From the NCBI RefSeq assembly GCF_963583255.1, contig NC_084803.1, positions 23,224,428-23,288,427 of the forward strand: a stretch of 64,000 nt of DNA, read 5' to 3'. The DNA comes from Pyrus communis. Lineage: Eukaryota; Streptophyta; Magnoliopsida; Rosales; Rosaceae. The translations under genes were made by a program, and so were the position numbers. This document shows, piece by piece, positions 20,811 through 33,465 of this stretch (positions within the stretch are counted from its first letter, which is position 1; every line of letters starts with the position of its first letter). The notes under the pieces were generated by a model. It had not been told where the DNA came from and searched no databases. It saw only the letters and a program-made list of their open reading frames with translations.

Positions 20811-23458
20811 CTTGGCGACCCAGCCTCGTAACTACTACAAAGAAATTAAGGTGTTTCGGATTCAGGCATGCAGTCTGGATAATCATGCCACAAATTTCAC
20901 AATGATGAATGTCTTAGTTGTGTGTGCATGGAGAATGAGAAACTGTCTGTTGTCTTCCCAACTAATTTCGGCTGTCGAATTTGTTGATATTGCAGCGACG
21001 GTTTGGATTCGATGATAAGATGATTTTGAAATATTGTCTGTAAATATGTATGGAGCTTTTCTTTGTATTTTTCACACTTCCAAAATTTTCAAGTTTTACG
21101 CTTATCCAAGAAAATTCCAAATCTTTCTACCTTTTGTTTGTCTAAAATTCTGTGCTTTCTCAATCCTTCCTTTAAATCTTCAAAATTTTGAACCATGTCT
21201 GCTTCTTCTATTGTTTCATTTTCAATTTGGTGGAAATTTTGCATGTTGATTGTCTTTGGCTAAGTAGTTTCAATCAAATCTTTAAGCCTATTACAGTGGA
21301 ATACTTAGGATTTCTCATCATTTGCTTCCAAATTGTATAATATAGTTTAATCCGACAATTTTTCCGAGTTAAACCAACTTCAGAGTAATGAGTATTGGAG
21401 TGAATTTGGAAAAACATCACCTCCCAAACTTAGTAACGTTAATTTGGAAAAACATCACCTTCCAAATCCCCTTTAGTAACGTTAATTTGGAAAAACATCA
21501 CCTCCCAAACTTAGGGTTTATAAGGAATTTTACTGCGATAGTTTTAGTACCCCCTCACCTGGCACTGGGTATTAAGCCCATGAGAAATTTTTTGCCCCAG
21601 ACTTGCTTTGATGCATTGATGGACTAAAGATGAGAAAGCGTCGAGTTGTACCTGGAATGTCTTCGAGATTTCTTAATATCTCATTACTTGTTTGACCATG
21701 ACTTTTTTCCTATCTGTTGGTTCACCTTGCCCCGTTCCAGGTCTGAAGAATCCAAAAATCGTAATGTATTACCGAGAAAGGGCTTCCTTCTTAGTCTGTA
21801 TTGCATGTTCATCTCTAATGAATCTTAAAAGAAAGTTTGTAAGGGACTTGGTCGCCTGCATGTAGGTCAGAAACACCATAGGGTCAGGCCCGGGAATTTG
21901 GGGGCCCTAGACAATCCTTTGAAGTGGGAACCTAAAGTTCTCTGATCTTTGGTTCTTTGTACATTGATATGTATAGAAAAGAATTCACTTAATAAAAAAA
22001 AAAAAAAATCTCCTTCTACATCAAACATGATTAAAAATTAATATAAAAAGTAGACAGGTATACAAACATTACTTAAATATTACACGTCTCATGTTTTAGA
22101 CACAAATGTACTAAATGTTTACAGTGAGTTGAAGATTAAGAGTGAAGAAAAATAAAACTTGATGATCTAGAAAATAAAGAATAATAAAACATGATTGACG
22201 AGTACAATAAATTCAACGATGCCAATTGTTTCTCTTGTGTTTTTTTTTCAAAAATCAACATCACACTAGCAAATCGAATATTAAAATAATCCATTGAATA
22301 ATAAATATAGAAATAAAAATAAAAATTCAAAGTTTTGATTACCTTAAAGTACAATCTTTAAGATCATATGATAGTTGATTTAAACATTCGATATAAATGG
22401 AGAGATTGAGTAACTAAAAAGGTAGCTCCATGTTTCGAACTCAACACCCTAAAGAAAAAGGAAGCTGAACATTTCCATTGCACCACCAAATGAATCATGA
22501 TATTTCTTACTTTTTATGTATTTATATGTTCATTACAGGATATCCCTCCGAAGTAGAGGCTCTAGGCGAGTGCCTACATAGACTACCCTCAAGGCTAACC
22601 CTGGAAACACCTTTGGAATCATTTTGTCAAACATTATGCATCAGACCTGAGCATTTCTAATCGGACTACACTTAGCTAACTTGGCAAAGACATTTCCACG
22701 TAACAGAGCTTAGTTCGAATAAAATTCCACATGAAGATTTTCTAGTCTATATGCCTCATTTGAACCTACATTAGACACATAGTGTTGCATAACGAACGTT
22801 GGTCTGGGATAAAAGTAATTGTACTCAGGGTTGGAGTTCAAGCCACTGCTCAGATGATTTCTGGATCGCCCTTTCGATTATCCCTCAAATGGCGTAAAGT
22901 CTGGGTTCGAATGTTATAACCCACAATCTTATGTTGTATAAACTTTTCGGAGGTTGGATGGTGCATTAGACTTTTAGATCAGAGGCAGTGTCCCCGTGTC
23001 CATATCTTACCTACCGTAACTGCGCTTAATACGACTAGAGTCTCCTAAGTTATTAACCGAACACTACAAAATGAGCTAAATGAGACTTTTTTGATACTAT
23101 CACTTCAATTTTTACAGTTATAATATCCGAAGTTTTAAAGTTGTGTATTATTTAGGTTTTTGGGGTATCCCATGTACCGGAAAAATGACAAGCATGTTAT
23201 AGATATAAGATAATCAAACTATGAGAATTTTTTGTTGTGAAGATAATTGAATTTTGACAAAGGATTGTGACTGAATCCGAAAAGGAATGTCTACATATCT
23301 ATGGGAAGGAAAATCAAATCACTGGTAAAAATCTTTAAAAAGATGATAAAACGAAAATCTCCATTGGGGATCATCTTTGATGAATAGCCTATTAGGGAGG
23401 GGGCAGAGTTAAAGAAATGAGTTTTCTTGCGTTCACGTAGACTACGACGTTGAAATCT
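20811..23458. other. Non-coding 3' region of the Tat-type element
   Basis: About 2.6 kb without convincing coding sequence. Contents seen: a three-unit tandem repeat (21403-21514), an A run near 21991-22008, and otherwise low-complexity AT-rich sequence. Short frames here carry no domain motifs. Part of it may be another unrecognised insertion. Confidence 0.4.
21403..21514 (+). repeat. Three-unit tandem repeat AATTTGGAAAAACATCACC
   Basis: The core AATTTGGAAAAACATCACC occurs three times, followed by TCCCAAACTTAG (units 1 and 3) or TTCCAAATCCCCTTTAG (unit 2); units 1 and 2 end in TAACGTT. It is non-coding. Confidence 0.85.
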
Positions 23459-25568
23459 TTAGTGGTATCGCCTAAGCTTGGTGATGTTCCACCTTTTGGT
23501 AATTAGAGTTTTATCTATATGCTGCAGATTGTACGTTTCTTTACCTCTTACTTCTACGACTTTATACAGTCCTCCTCAATTGGCTTTGACTTTGCCCTCA
23601 CATGGTACTTTTATGTTCTCCAAGACTTCTCTTAGGATGAGATCCCTGACTTGAAGGCTTTGAGGTTTGACAACTTTGTTGCAGTACGACCGAATTCGCT
23701 ATTGGTCACCAGCAAGTTGGACTTGGGTGCATTCCCTGCATTTTTCCAAGAAGTCGAGGTCGGACTAGAGAATTCCAGCATTCTCCAATGCAGTTTACTT
23801 TTTGGTAACTCGAACAAGGATAATGGCTTGTGTTCCATAGGCTATGAAGAATGAAATTTCTCCAATCTTTTTTCGAATAGTCGTGCCATATACCCATAAA
23901 CTCCAAGCACTTCTTCTGGCCACTTGCTTTTCTTCTTAAGCCTACAAGCATCGCAGGATAGTCTTATTTGAAGCTTTCTCTTGCCTATTGACTTGGGGGT
24001 ACTGTAGAGTAGAGGTAAGATAACAGATTTCAGGTTCTTTGTACCAATCCGTGACTTTAGATCAGTTGAATTACAGTCCAATATCCGTAATATGGTGTGG
24101 GGAATTCTAAAACGATAGATAATGTTCTTCTAAATGAAGGATTTATTTGCTACACTGGTAGTTCGAGACAAAAGCCCTGCTTCGATCCACTTGGAGAAAT
24201 AACATGTTGCTATAATTAGATACTCTTTGTTTCCTTGAGCTTCTTTAACAGACTGACAAGATCGATGCCCCAGTGCATGAAAAACCATGCCTAAGTTAAA
24301 GCGCTAAGTTTTTATGGGTGTTGATGGTTCGTTAGAGTGTATTTTTAGCATTTGTCGCAAGTCTGGGCGCAACCTGAAGTATCATGTCTCATGGTGGGCC
24401 AATATTACCAGCTATTTAATACTTTCTATGCGAGGGAACTTCAGCCTGAATGGTTTCCCACATGTACTAGAGTGTATATCGTTGCGGATATGTAACCCAA
24501 TCTCCAGAGTGACACACAAGGTATGAGGTTTAGAGTAGGAACGTTGGTAAAGTCTTTCGCATATGACAATGTATCTCGAAGCCAATCTTCGGGAAGTTTT
24601 TCATCTTGGATGTAATCAATGATCTTGTTTATCCAATTCTCTTTTATCTTAATAGTAGCCATTATGTCTGGTTCATGTTCAAGAGTACTTGGAGCAGCAA
24701 GGTGCTCGAAGGGAATTGTTGGTCAAAGTGAGTAATCAACAGCGGATGCGATGTTTGCTAATGCATCAACATGACCGTTCTCATTCTTTGGAATTTGCCA
24801 AATCTTGTGCTTTTCAAATCCTTCAGGTAATGCTTTGGCTTTAATCAGGTAGATCTCTTTTCGCTTGAAAGAAGCGCAACTTTTAGGATTGACTATTCTA
24901 ATTTATAAAGGTGAAGGGAGCCAAAGACGTAGTATCATTGTGTAAGTGGGATTGAGAGTGGCATAATCTCATTTGACTTGGTTGACAATCATTGTTCAGT
25001 CGTAATGGAATGTAAGCTCTTTGATTTGAAGCTTTGTTGTTACCTTAAGGCCGGTGAGTAGAGCTTCCTATTTTGCTTCGTTGTTGCTTGCCTGGAATTT
25101 GAGCTCTAAGTTTTTCTTGACTACGAATCCATCCGGTGTCATCAAGACCATTCTTGGCTCTTCTTTGTTCACATTTGATGATTTGTCCATGTAGAGTTTC
25201 CAAAGACAAAGATTCTCAAGTGTTTTCTGCGTATCTGTGAAGGTTGGGACATCTTGATTACCTATGGTAAATAATGCTACAAAGTCCGTGCACGTTTAGG
25301 CTTCGATCGAATTCTTGGGCCGATAGACGATTTTGTGTTACCCCTATTTGATGACCCATTTGGTGATTCTGGATGATGCGTCTGGATTGTATAGGATGGA
25401 TTGAAGTGGGTATTCGATCATGTAGATAGCTCAGAATGATTGAAAATATGGTCGGAGCTTCCTGGCTGCTGTTACTAATGTAAGAATAAGCTTTTCCATT
25501 TTCAGATACCTGGTCTTTTGTTCGAGAAGAGCTTTAGACACGTAGCATCTTGATGAACATATTATATT
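23459..25568 (-). pseudogene. Tat-type integrase and RNase H remnants
   Basis: Minus-strand fragments. 23459-23840: integrase C-terminal domain ending at a stop, with VRDLILREVLENIKVP, GGLYKVVEVRGKETYNL and RWNITKLRRYH. About 24100-24330: integrase core in broken frames (HWGIDLVSLLKKLKE). 24441-24662: RNase H-integrase spacer (WINKIIDYIQDEKLPEDW). About 24720-24790: RNase H end (NGHVDALANIASAVD). 25431-25568: the tether before RNase H (CYVSKALLEQKTRYLKMEKL, AARKLRPYFQ). Many stops and shifts. It continues across the solo LTR at 25569-27043. Confidence 0.85.
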
Positions 25569-27043
25569 TCTCGTAAGTGCACAAATCGATATGATAGGAT
25601 AGCAAGCAAATACGAGTATCGTACCCACAAAGATTTGTAAAGTTACTTGATTAAGTCCAATTATGTAGTACCCATAAGAATAGAAATAACAAAAACAACT
25701 AAACTATGAAGTTCAAATAATTAACCAAAGAGAAGTTGATCAAGTAATCTAAAGTGCAGTAAATTAAAAAGAGAATTTGTGTAAATAATTTCTGAAAACA
25801 ATGGTTGAAACACTAGGTATCCGATTTCACCAAATCAATACAATTCAATTCTGGTTCTAGGGTTCGTTTTTTCTTTATTATGATTGTCCATTAGGCGTTC
25901 GGGTATAACCAAGTACTTTTAATCATCAACTTAACCATGGCGTCTAGTCTAAGTCAATAATAAAAAATCCATTAAGTGCAAGAAGAACAAAGAAAACCAG
26001 AAAGTGTCTTAACATAGTGTTCGCATCAACAACAATTCATTCATCCAAGAGAGCTACCTCAAGGCTAAGCATATGGCGTCTACTATAACCTTGTCTCATA
26101 CATCTAAAAATTCATATTAAAGGTAGCTAATCAATAACTTGAACATAAAGAATGATTTGAGCACAATGAATGAAACTAGAAACCTTTAAATTGATAAAAG
26201 AATAAAGTTAACTAAGACATAGAATCATCATGAAGGTTACATCGAATCCCTAGTAAAGAATTTAGTTACTCATAGCCATCAAATTATAGGAAATCATAAT
26301 TATGAAAGTCATAAGTACAAAGTCTGAGAAAGATATTGAAAAATCCTTAGAGAACCCCTTGGCGTTTGGTTTCCTCCTTAGATCAATCCTCTAAGCAATC
26401 TGATGATGTCAGTCCCTTCCTTTCACACCACTGCTCCTTTCCCTTTTAAATAAGCATCCAAAGAATATAGAGTTTCGTTAAACCTTTGTTGCAATTGTTG
26501 AATTCCAGCCCAAACAGGAGTCCCAATATCATTAGACTTCGGTTTCCTGACTCAAACTGGACTCAAACTATTCAGAATCGCGTAGAATTCCTGAACCCAC
26601 CTTCTCGCATTAAAATAGGTATAGTTTCTTCTAGAAGCATCAGAATCATGATCTATAAAATTTTACTGAAACTAGACATCCAAAGCTTTCCGTACATATG
26701 TGATACAACACTTAGTTGATCCTGATGAATTTGTGATGTCCTAACGAAAATGATAGTTTTGAGTAACACCTTCCAGCTCCAGTTATAATTCCCAAATAGT
26801 AGCCATTAAATTGCGGATTGAACAAATTAGCATCTAGTGATCATTGGAATACTTCTTGACTTCAATTCTTTACAGCTTTGATCATTTTTAGCCTTAAAAT
26901 CACCAAACGACTCCAAAGTCTTTTCTACGGTCCATTATCAACCAAATACACACTAGACACATCAAACAACCAATTTCACAAGAAAACATAGCATAAAACT
27001 TAAGAAATAGGGGCAATATAAATGTATAAATATTGTGTTATCA
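25569..27043 (-). repeat. Solo LTR inserted in the Tat-type pol region
   Basis: A 1475-bp non-coding block splits the RT/RNase H coding remnant. It is flanked by TATATT at 25563-25568 and 27044-27049. The minus strand begins TGATAACACAATATTTATAC, a normal LTR start; the other end (TCTCGTAAGTGCAC on the plus strand) lacks a clean TG. Its phrase ACGAGTATCGTACCCACA resembles the LTR/internal border of some gypsy and LARD-type elements. No coding part of the donor remains, so a solo LTR is most likely. Confidence 0.7.
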
Positions 27044-28250
27044 TATATTAGTTTCTCCTTCCCCAAGTCTTCCCTACCCACTATTTTGGATAGGAGTGGT
27101 GGATCGGACATGTATTCCTTCAACTTCATGAAAGTTTCTTCAAATTCATCTGTTCAGAGTAGGAATTTGTTCTTCTTTATTATAGTAAAGAAGGGTTAGC
27201 ACTTGTCAGTGAACCGTAAGAGGAATCGACTAAGAATAGCTGCCTTTAAGCCAAGCTCTGGATTTCCTTCAAGGTGACTTCATTTCCATGATCTCCTTGA
27301 TCTGGTCTAAATTGGTTTCATTTTTGCGCTTTGTGGCCAAATAACCTAAGAACTTTCGTGATGCTACTCTAGAAGTGCACTATTTTGGATTGAGCTTCAT
27401 GTTGTACTTCTAGAGTAGGTTGAAATATTCTTAGAGGTAAGTGAAATGGTATTTTTTCCTTTTCTCTTAACTACTACATTATCGATGTATACTTTCATTG
27501 TTCTCCAATCTTTTCCTTGAATATTTGGTTGGCCAGCCTCAGATAGATGCCCCTGCGTTTTTAAGCCCAAAAGGCATAACCTTATAATACATAGTCAATC
27601 CATGATGAAGGATGTTTACCCATATCTGGCTTGTAGCTAGAATAAGCATCCATGAAGTTCAACAACTTGTGCCCTGTTGTGGAATTGACTAATAAGTCAA
27701 TCTGAGGCAGAAGATAAGGGTTTTTGGGATATGTTTTGTTTAAATCAGAGAAGTCCACACAGATTCTTCATTTTCTGTTCTTCTTTTGCATAAGCACCAT
27801 ATTGGCCAGCAAGTCTGGGTGGTGGACCTTAATAATGAAGTTAGCATCTTTGAGCTTATCAATCTCCGCTTCGATGATCTTAATCGCATTGTTCTGTGAT
27901 TGCAATTTTGCTAGATAACCGACTTCGCCATTAGGTCCATGTTAAGACGATGCCATATTGTTAAGGGGTTAATTATTGGCATTTCTTCTGCGATGAATAG
28001 TTCTTTTTCTTGATCTGACAATTTAGATTCGATTGTCAATGTTGAGGCTTATGTAGACAACATCTTCATTCACCTTAGATTGTGGTGTGTTTCCGTCTTG
28101 GGGGTTAAGGTCTAAGTCAAACTCCTTGTAACTTATTTGTTGACCGCTACAGTGAAATTGTTATGCCGACTCCTCCGTGGGACTAGTAGAGCTCCGTTCT
28201 CCTTTATGAATCATGTTTATACTCTCTACCAACATAGAGTTGATGCCTGA
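27044..28250 (-). pseudogene. Tat-type reverse transcriptase remnant
   Basis: Minus-strand RT in drifting frames. Recognisable blocks are KVMPFGLKNAGAS near 27580 (the palm motif before the active site), SWMLILATSQI near 27640 (from a DAYSGYNQI-like motif), ICVDFSDLNKT-like sequence near 27750 and LLSKIVGREDLGKE near 27080 at the end of the connection domain. It is interrupted at 28251 by the TRIM, and protease resumes at 33677. About 20 codons between the connection domain and RNase H are missing around the solo LTR. Confidence 0.8.
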
Positions 28251-28443
28251 TGTGGAAATTTTCAGGTCGACGGGCCGAGGGCCCACTCCAACAACACCGA
28301 TACTGTCCCTACTTAACCACTTGCACAATCCTCAGGTGTGGGGTTTTATCACAAAGGCCTCGGTGTTAATTAGAGAGGAGTATTTCTATTTAAAGCACTA
28401 TTCTCTTCTCCCTCTGTCCGATGTGGGACTGGGGGTTCCAACA
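28251..28443 (-). repeat. TRIM 3' LTR (LTR-A)
   Basis: 193 bp, plus-strand ends TGTGGAAATT and GGTTCCAACA. It differs from the copy at 33478-33671 by about six changes. On the minus strand it starts TGTTGGAACCCCCAGTCCCA. TATTTAAAG at 28389-28397 could serve as a TATA box (CTTTAAATA on the minus strand). The preceding flank CCTGA is the target duplication. Confidence 0.93.
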
Positions 28444-28659
28444 CTCCCCCGCACGTGAGACCCCACTTATGGGTCACACGTGAATTTCCACACATCGGCA
28501 ACCACGTGGAGCCATGTCGGGACTCACCCAATCACGCGGGGCCAATGGGGACCCACCCAAACACGTGGCATCTTTGGCCTACGTGGACAATCACGCGGGG
28601 CCAATGGGGACCCACCCAATCACGTGGCAGTACGGACCCATCCCCTGGCTCTGATACCA
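28444..28659 (-). other. TRIM internal region with primer site and polypurine tract
   Basis: 216 bp without coding capacity. The minus strand begins with the initiator-tRNA-Met primer site TGGTATCAGAGC (28659-28648) and ends with the tract GCGGGGGAG directly before LTR-A. Between them is a GC-rich stretch with two copies of a GGGTGGGTCCCCATTGGCCC unit (about 28540-28620) and repeated CACGTG/CACGTA motifs. Such short non-coding interiors define TRIMs. Confidence 0.85.
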
Positions 28660-29066
28660 TGTGATTTTCAAGGAATGAATTGTATCTCATTCATTCATCA
28701 TTTTTAGTTACAAGAACAACAAAACATATATAGAGGAACTTATAGAAAACTAAGAGGAAAGCTACGGAAACAATGGAGAGTTAAGACCCCTCCATGACAC
28801 CTCCACCTAACTTAAACCACTAATTAATCCTTACAATGATGATGAGGTCTCCACTCTACCTAACTAAACATCATCAAGGCTTGCATTATGCCTAAAGTAG
28901 ATATTAAACTAAGATGCACTAAAGCATCACTTAAGTTTTAGCCGAAAGTTTGAATCTATGCATTAGCTAGCTTTCCATTATTCTATTCTTCCATGATACT
29001 CCATGATGCTTCCAACTCTTAGGAACCCTACTTCCAAACCTACTTCAAATAAACAACCATCCAATA
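28660..29066 (-). repeat. Copia LTR (LTR-B) inside the TRIM
   Basis: 407 bp between the TRIM primer site on one side and the copia polypurine tract GAGGGGGAG (29067-29075) on the other. On the minus strand it starts TATTGGATGG (expected TGTTGG, one change) and ends GAAAATCACA. CTATATATG near 28727 fits a TATA box. Only one copy exists in the window, although the copia body is otherwise full length. Confidence 0.8.
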
Positions 29067-29073
29067 CTCCCCC

Positions 29074-31110
29074 TCAAGCTGGATCCAGAAGGTTGATGGA
29101 TCCAAGCTTGGAGATGAGTCTTTGAAACTGATGAGAGGCCAGAGGTTTGGTGAATATATCGGCCAGCTGATCGGAGCTTTTTACATAATGTGTCTGAATC
29201 ACCTGCGACTGTACTTGTTCACGAACATAGTGACAGTCGACTTCAATGTGCTTCGTCCTCTCGTGAAAGACTGGATTTGATGCTATGTGCATAGCAGCCT
29301 GGTTGTCACAAAATAAGGTCATTGGTTGAGTCCTGAACACACCTAAGTCACATAGAAGTCCTTTTAGCCATATCAGCTCACACGCGGTTGAGGCCATTGC
29401 ACGATATTCAGCTTCGGCACTTGATCTTGCGATGACAGTTTGTTTTCTGCTCTTCTATGTGACCAAATTTCCACCGATAAAGGTACAGTAACCAGTGGTG
29501 GACTTGCGATCGATGGCATTTCCTGCCCAATCTGCATCGCAGTACCCCATGATTTGAGTGTTGTCATTCTTCGTCATGAGGATGCCACGACCAACGGACC
29601 CTTTTAAGTAACGTAAGATCCTTTTTACAAGGTTCAAATGCTCGATGGTGGGGGAATGCATGAATTCACTGGCTATACTCACTGAATATGAGATGTCAGG
29701 TCTGGTGATCGTTAGGTAAATCAGCTTACCGACAAGCCTCTAATAGGAGCTGATATCCGAGAGTGGTGTGCCTCCCAAGTCAAGTTTGAGCTTGCTATCG
29801 AGAGGAGTAAGTGCAGGCTTAGCATCGCTCATATTAGCATCCTTGAGTAGGTCCATGACGTATTTTCGTTGATTAAGAAATAGTCCCTTGTGAGAAGATG
29901 CCATTTCGATTCCAAGAAAATATTTCAGCACCCCAAGATCTTTAATTGCAAATCTTTGTTGAAGTGACTTTTTGAGTGTGGAGATCTCTGCAGCATTATC
30001 ACCTATAATTATTAAGTCATCCACGTATATCAACATAACTAATTTGCTCGCAGCTCCCGTGCGAACAAATAATGATGAATTTGCATTACTCCTTTTGAAA
30101 CCAACACTATGAAGAACTGAACTTAGTTTTGCATACTAAGCACGAGGCGATTGCTTCAATCCATAAATCGACTTATGCAACTTACACACCAAATCAGGCT
30201 CCTGGCTTTGAGGGTGTCCTGGTGGCAATCTCATATAGACCTCTTCTTCAAGATCACCATGTAGAAATGCGTTCTTTACGTCCATTTGGTACATGGACCA
30301 ACCTTTATTGACGGCAACAGACAATAGGACCCTAACTGAGTTCATTTTTGCAACAGGAGCAAATGTTTCTTTGTAATCTACCTCAAATGTTTGAGTGAAT
30401 CCTCGAGCCACCAGCCTGGCTTTATGTCTTTCAATTGAACCATCAGAATTAAACTTGATCTTATAGATCCATTTGCAGCCCACTGCCCTTTTTCCTTTTG
30501 GAAGTTTGGTGATGCTCCAGGTGTTATGTTGGTCCAGTGCTTTGAGTTCATCTCGCATTGCTTCTTTCCACACAATTTGGTTATTAGCCTCATGAAAGTT
30601 TTGAGGCTCACTGTGACTTGAAATGGTATTAAGAAAAACAGCATGAGATGGAGTCACCTTTTGATACGACACGCAATTGGAGATTGGATACCTCGGTTTA
30701 TATGTGACAAAATCTTGAAGTCTTGTGGGAGGTTGTCTATCACGCCGAGGGTTGCGTCGAGGTACTGGGAGAGTTGTCTCATCCTCGTTCAAATTATCAG
30801 CCACACTTTGAAGATTTTCTTGGTTGCCGCTGTTATCATCATCCACAGAACCATCAGGATGAGTGCCTTCATTGTTGACTTCAGTGAGTGGTGTAGGAGA
30901 TTCATCATTGTTGTCATGGTTAGAACCTCTTTCGTTTAAAACATCTGGAGTGCTGATTTCATCTGGAGTGCTGATTCTTGGTAGAGGAAGCAGATCAAAG
31001 ATACACTCCCCCTGACCTGTGGCTTCAAGTGACTTGCTGAAAAAAGGGTTAGCTTCATGGAATCGAAAATCTTTGGATACAATGATTTTTCTCAGTTGGG
31101 GATCATAACA
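29074..31110 (-). pseudogene. Copia reverse transcriptase and RNase H (TRIM-captured unit)
   Basis: Minus-strand frames 30846-30136, 30036-29740, 29682-29455 and 29397-29074. RT start: [46 protein letters not shown]. Active site: LIYVDDLIIIGDN. RT end: LGVLKYFLGIEMA. RNase [45 protein letters not shown], ending DPA next to the polypurine tract. Three or four stops or shifts separate nearly collinear frames, so the decay is light. The sequence between 31110 and 30850 is the usual variable linker upstream of RT. Confidence 0.92.
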
Positions 31111-33440
31111 CTTATATCATTTTTGTGTTGATGAATAACCAAGAAAAATGCATTTGAGAGCTCTAGGGTCCAATTTATCTCGATGATGTGACTGAACATG
31201 AACAAAACAGACACAACCAAAGGTTCTAAGATGTGAGAGGTCGATTTTTCTTCCTTTCATGACTTCAAGGGGAGATTTAAACCCCAAGACTCGGCTAGGA
31301 AGTCTATTGATGATGTACACAGCCGCCATGGCTCCTTGGGACCAAAATCTCTTTGGTACATTCATGTGTAACATTAATGCTCTTGTTTTTTCCAGTATGT
31401 CATGATTTTTCCTTTCGGCTACACCATTTTGTTGAGGTGTGCCAACACAGCTTGTTTGATGCATGATACCATGATTGCTCAAATATTGTGACATGAGATG
31501 AGACGTGTATTCGGTGCCATTGTCAGATCTTAAAGTTTGAATTTGAGAAGAAAAATGGTTCTTAACAAGGTTGTGAAAATCCTTAAATACTTCCATCACT
31601 TCACTCTTAGACTTTAAAAGGTACAACCAAGTGGCTCTAGAGAAATCATCAACAAAGATCACATAATACTTATAACCATCAAAAGATTCAAACGTTGGTC
31701 CCCATACATCTGAGTGAACTAGTTCGAAAACTTTACTAGTCCTAGATAAGGATGGGTTAAAAGGCAATCTAGTGTCCTTAGACAAATGACAAGTTTCACA
31801 CGAAATTAAATCATTCCCTAAATTTGGAAACAAAGATGACAAAACAGGTTGAGAAGGATGAGCTAGACGTTGATGCCACAATTGACTATCTTAGGATGGA
31901 TTGGACTTGGCTTGAAATCCCCTAGGACTGCTCTTTGATATGTAATAGAGACCATCTAGATAAAACCCTTCACCAATCGTCTTCTTGGTAAGACAATCCT
32001 AAAAAATGACATTGTGAGGAGAGAAGATGGCTAAACAATTCAAGGTATTGGTGATTTTTCCCACAGATAGAAGTTGAAATGGAAAAGAAGGAACATATAA
32101 GGCTACTGACTCAATTTTGTCCGACATTAAGTGGATATTTCCCTTGCCTAAAACCTTGGAACTCTCACCATTGGCAGTTGAGACTTGAGAAGGTTGCGAA
32201 AATTTTTCAAACTTTTGAAACTTAGAAACATGATTGGTCATATGATCTATGGCACCCGAATCAACAGTCCAAAAATCATGCATCATATTTACATAAAGAG
32301 CAGTTTTGAAAGCAGTCATGATACCTTGCATGTCATCTCGGGACATGTGTTGTGTGTCTGTCAGAAAACCAGCGAACTTGCCTAGCAAAGCTGTTGAGTT
32401 TCCATCTTCAAAAACGACCGTTTGATCACTCTTAACCTCTTCTTTCTTGCTTTGAAGATATGCTGCAAACTCATTTATGAGTGCAGCCGGATTTGCTGTG
32501 AAGCTCTTGAGTGCGTCAGACCCATGTGAGGTTGAGGTAGATGCATTGTTGGCTCTGTGTGGTGCACAATTCAGTCTTTGTGAGCCCTTGTTATCCTTCA
32601 TGAACTCTGGCTTTAATTCTGGATGTAAAATCCAGCATGTCTCCTTAACATGGCCAGTATAGTTGCAATGTTCGCACTTCAAGTGTGGATTCTTCACTTT
32701 GTATTTTCTTTCGTTGGTTAGGTAAGACCTTGCTTCAGTTACATTGGTCTTTGTGCTAATGTTCATGACTTTCCTTCATACTTCTTCACATTGGATTGTT
32801 GCACATACACTGGTGAAGGAAGGTAGTTCGGGGTTCATGAGTATGTGGCTTCGTAGGTCTTCGTATCCTGAATCGAGGCTTGACAAGAGTTGGAATATCT
32901 TGTCTTCTTCTGCCCTTTTCAGTAGCACGGACGCTTCAGTTGTATGAGGCCGATACATTTCCAACTCATTCCACATGCTCTTCATGCTGCCAAGAAGTTG
33001 AACAAATGGCTTTCCTTCTTGTTGCAGGTTGGAAATGTCCTTCTTTAGTTGAAACACACGTGCAACATTGTTTTAACTGCCATACATCTCCTTGACTGTC
33101 TCCCATAGCTCGAATGATGATTCAGAATAACTGAATATTTCAGCTAGTTTACGCTTCATGGAATTTAGGAGCCATGACATAACTAGTTGATCCTTGCAAA
33201 GCCAGTTTTCATATGTTGGTGAAGAAGCATCAGGAACTTTGATGCTTCCATTTATGAACCCTAGCTTGGACCTTCCACCTAGAGCAAGGCTCACTGCTCT
33301 CGACCAAGGTAAGTAATTAAACTCATTTAACAAGACTGAGCTTAACCTTTGATTTGGATTGACATCCACCTCAGACATATTTCCGGAAGAAAGAACCGGT
33401 GAACTTTCAGCATCTGACCTAAGAGGATTGTCTTCAGCCA
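31111..33440 (-). pseudogene. Copia gag, protease and integrase (TRIM-captured unit)
   Basis: Gag starts at ATG 33440 (MAEDNPLRSD), 25 bp inside the primer site. A stop near 33070 splits gag (WETVKEMYGS, then VFQLKKDISNLQQEG). Frame 32766-31999 holds the CCHC knuckle CEHCNYTGHVKETC, protease WTVDSGAIDHMT and the following domain. Frame 31881-31117 holds the pre-integrase end and integrase core with DVWGP, FVDDFSRATW, LRSDNGTEYTS and PQQNGVAERKN, so all D-D-E residues are visible. Gene order and spacing are normal for copia. It is broken by a few stops only. Confidence 0.92.
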
Positions 33441-33465
33441 TCTTAAGAGGCAGGTTATTTTTCCT

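Noticed and set aside
20811..20830. Plus-strand primer site TTGGCGACC next to the LTR at 20810
   Set aside because: It would need a plus-strand element, but the TATA/leader order of the LTR and all pol remnants are on the minus strand; the match to a tRNA end is short.
22850..23040. tRNA-like phrase GGGTTCGAATG
   Set aside because: A T-loop-like string only; no acceptor stem or anticodon arm can be folded around it.
28251..28443. Cassandra TRIM (LTR with 5S rRNA)
   Set aside because: I looked for 5S rRNA promoter-like sequence in LTR-A and found none; the LTR start and interior also differ from what I recall of Cassandra.
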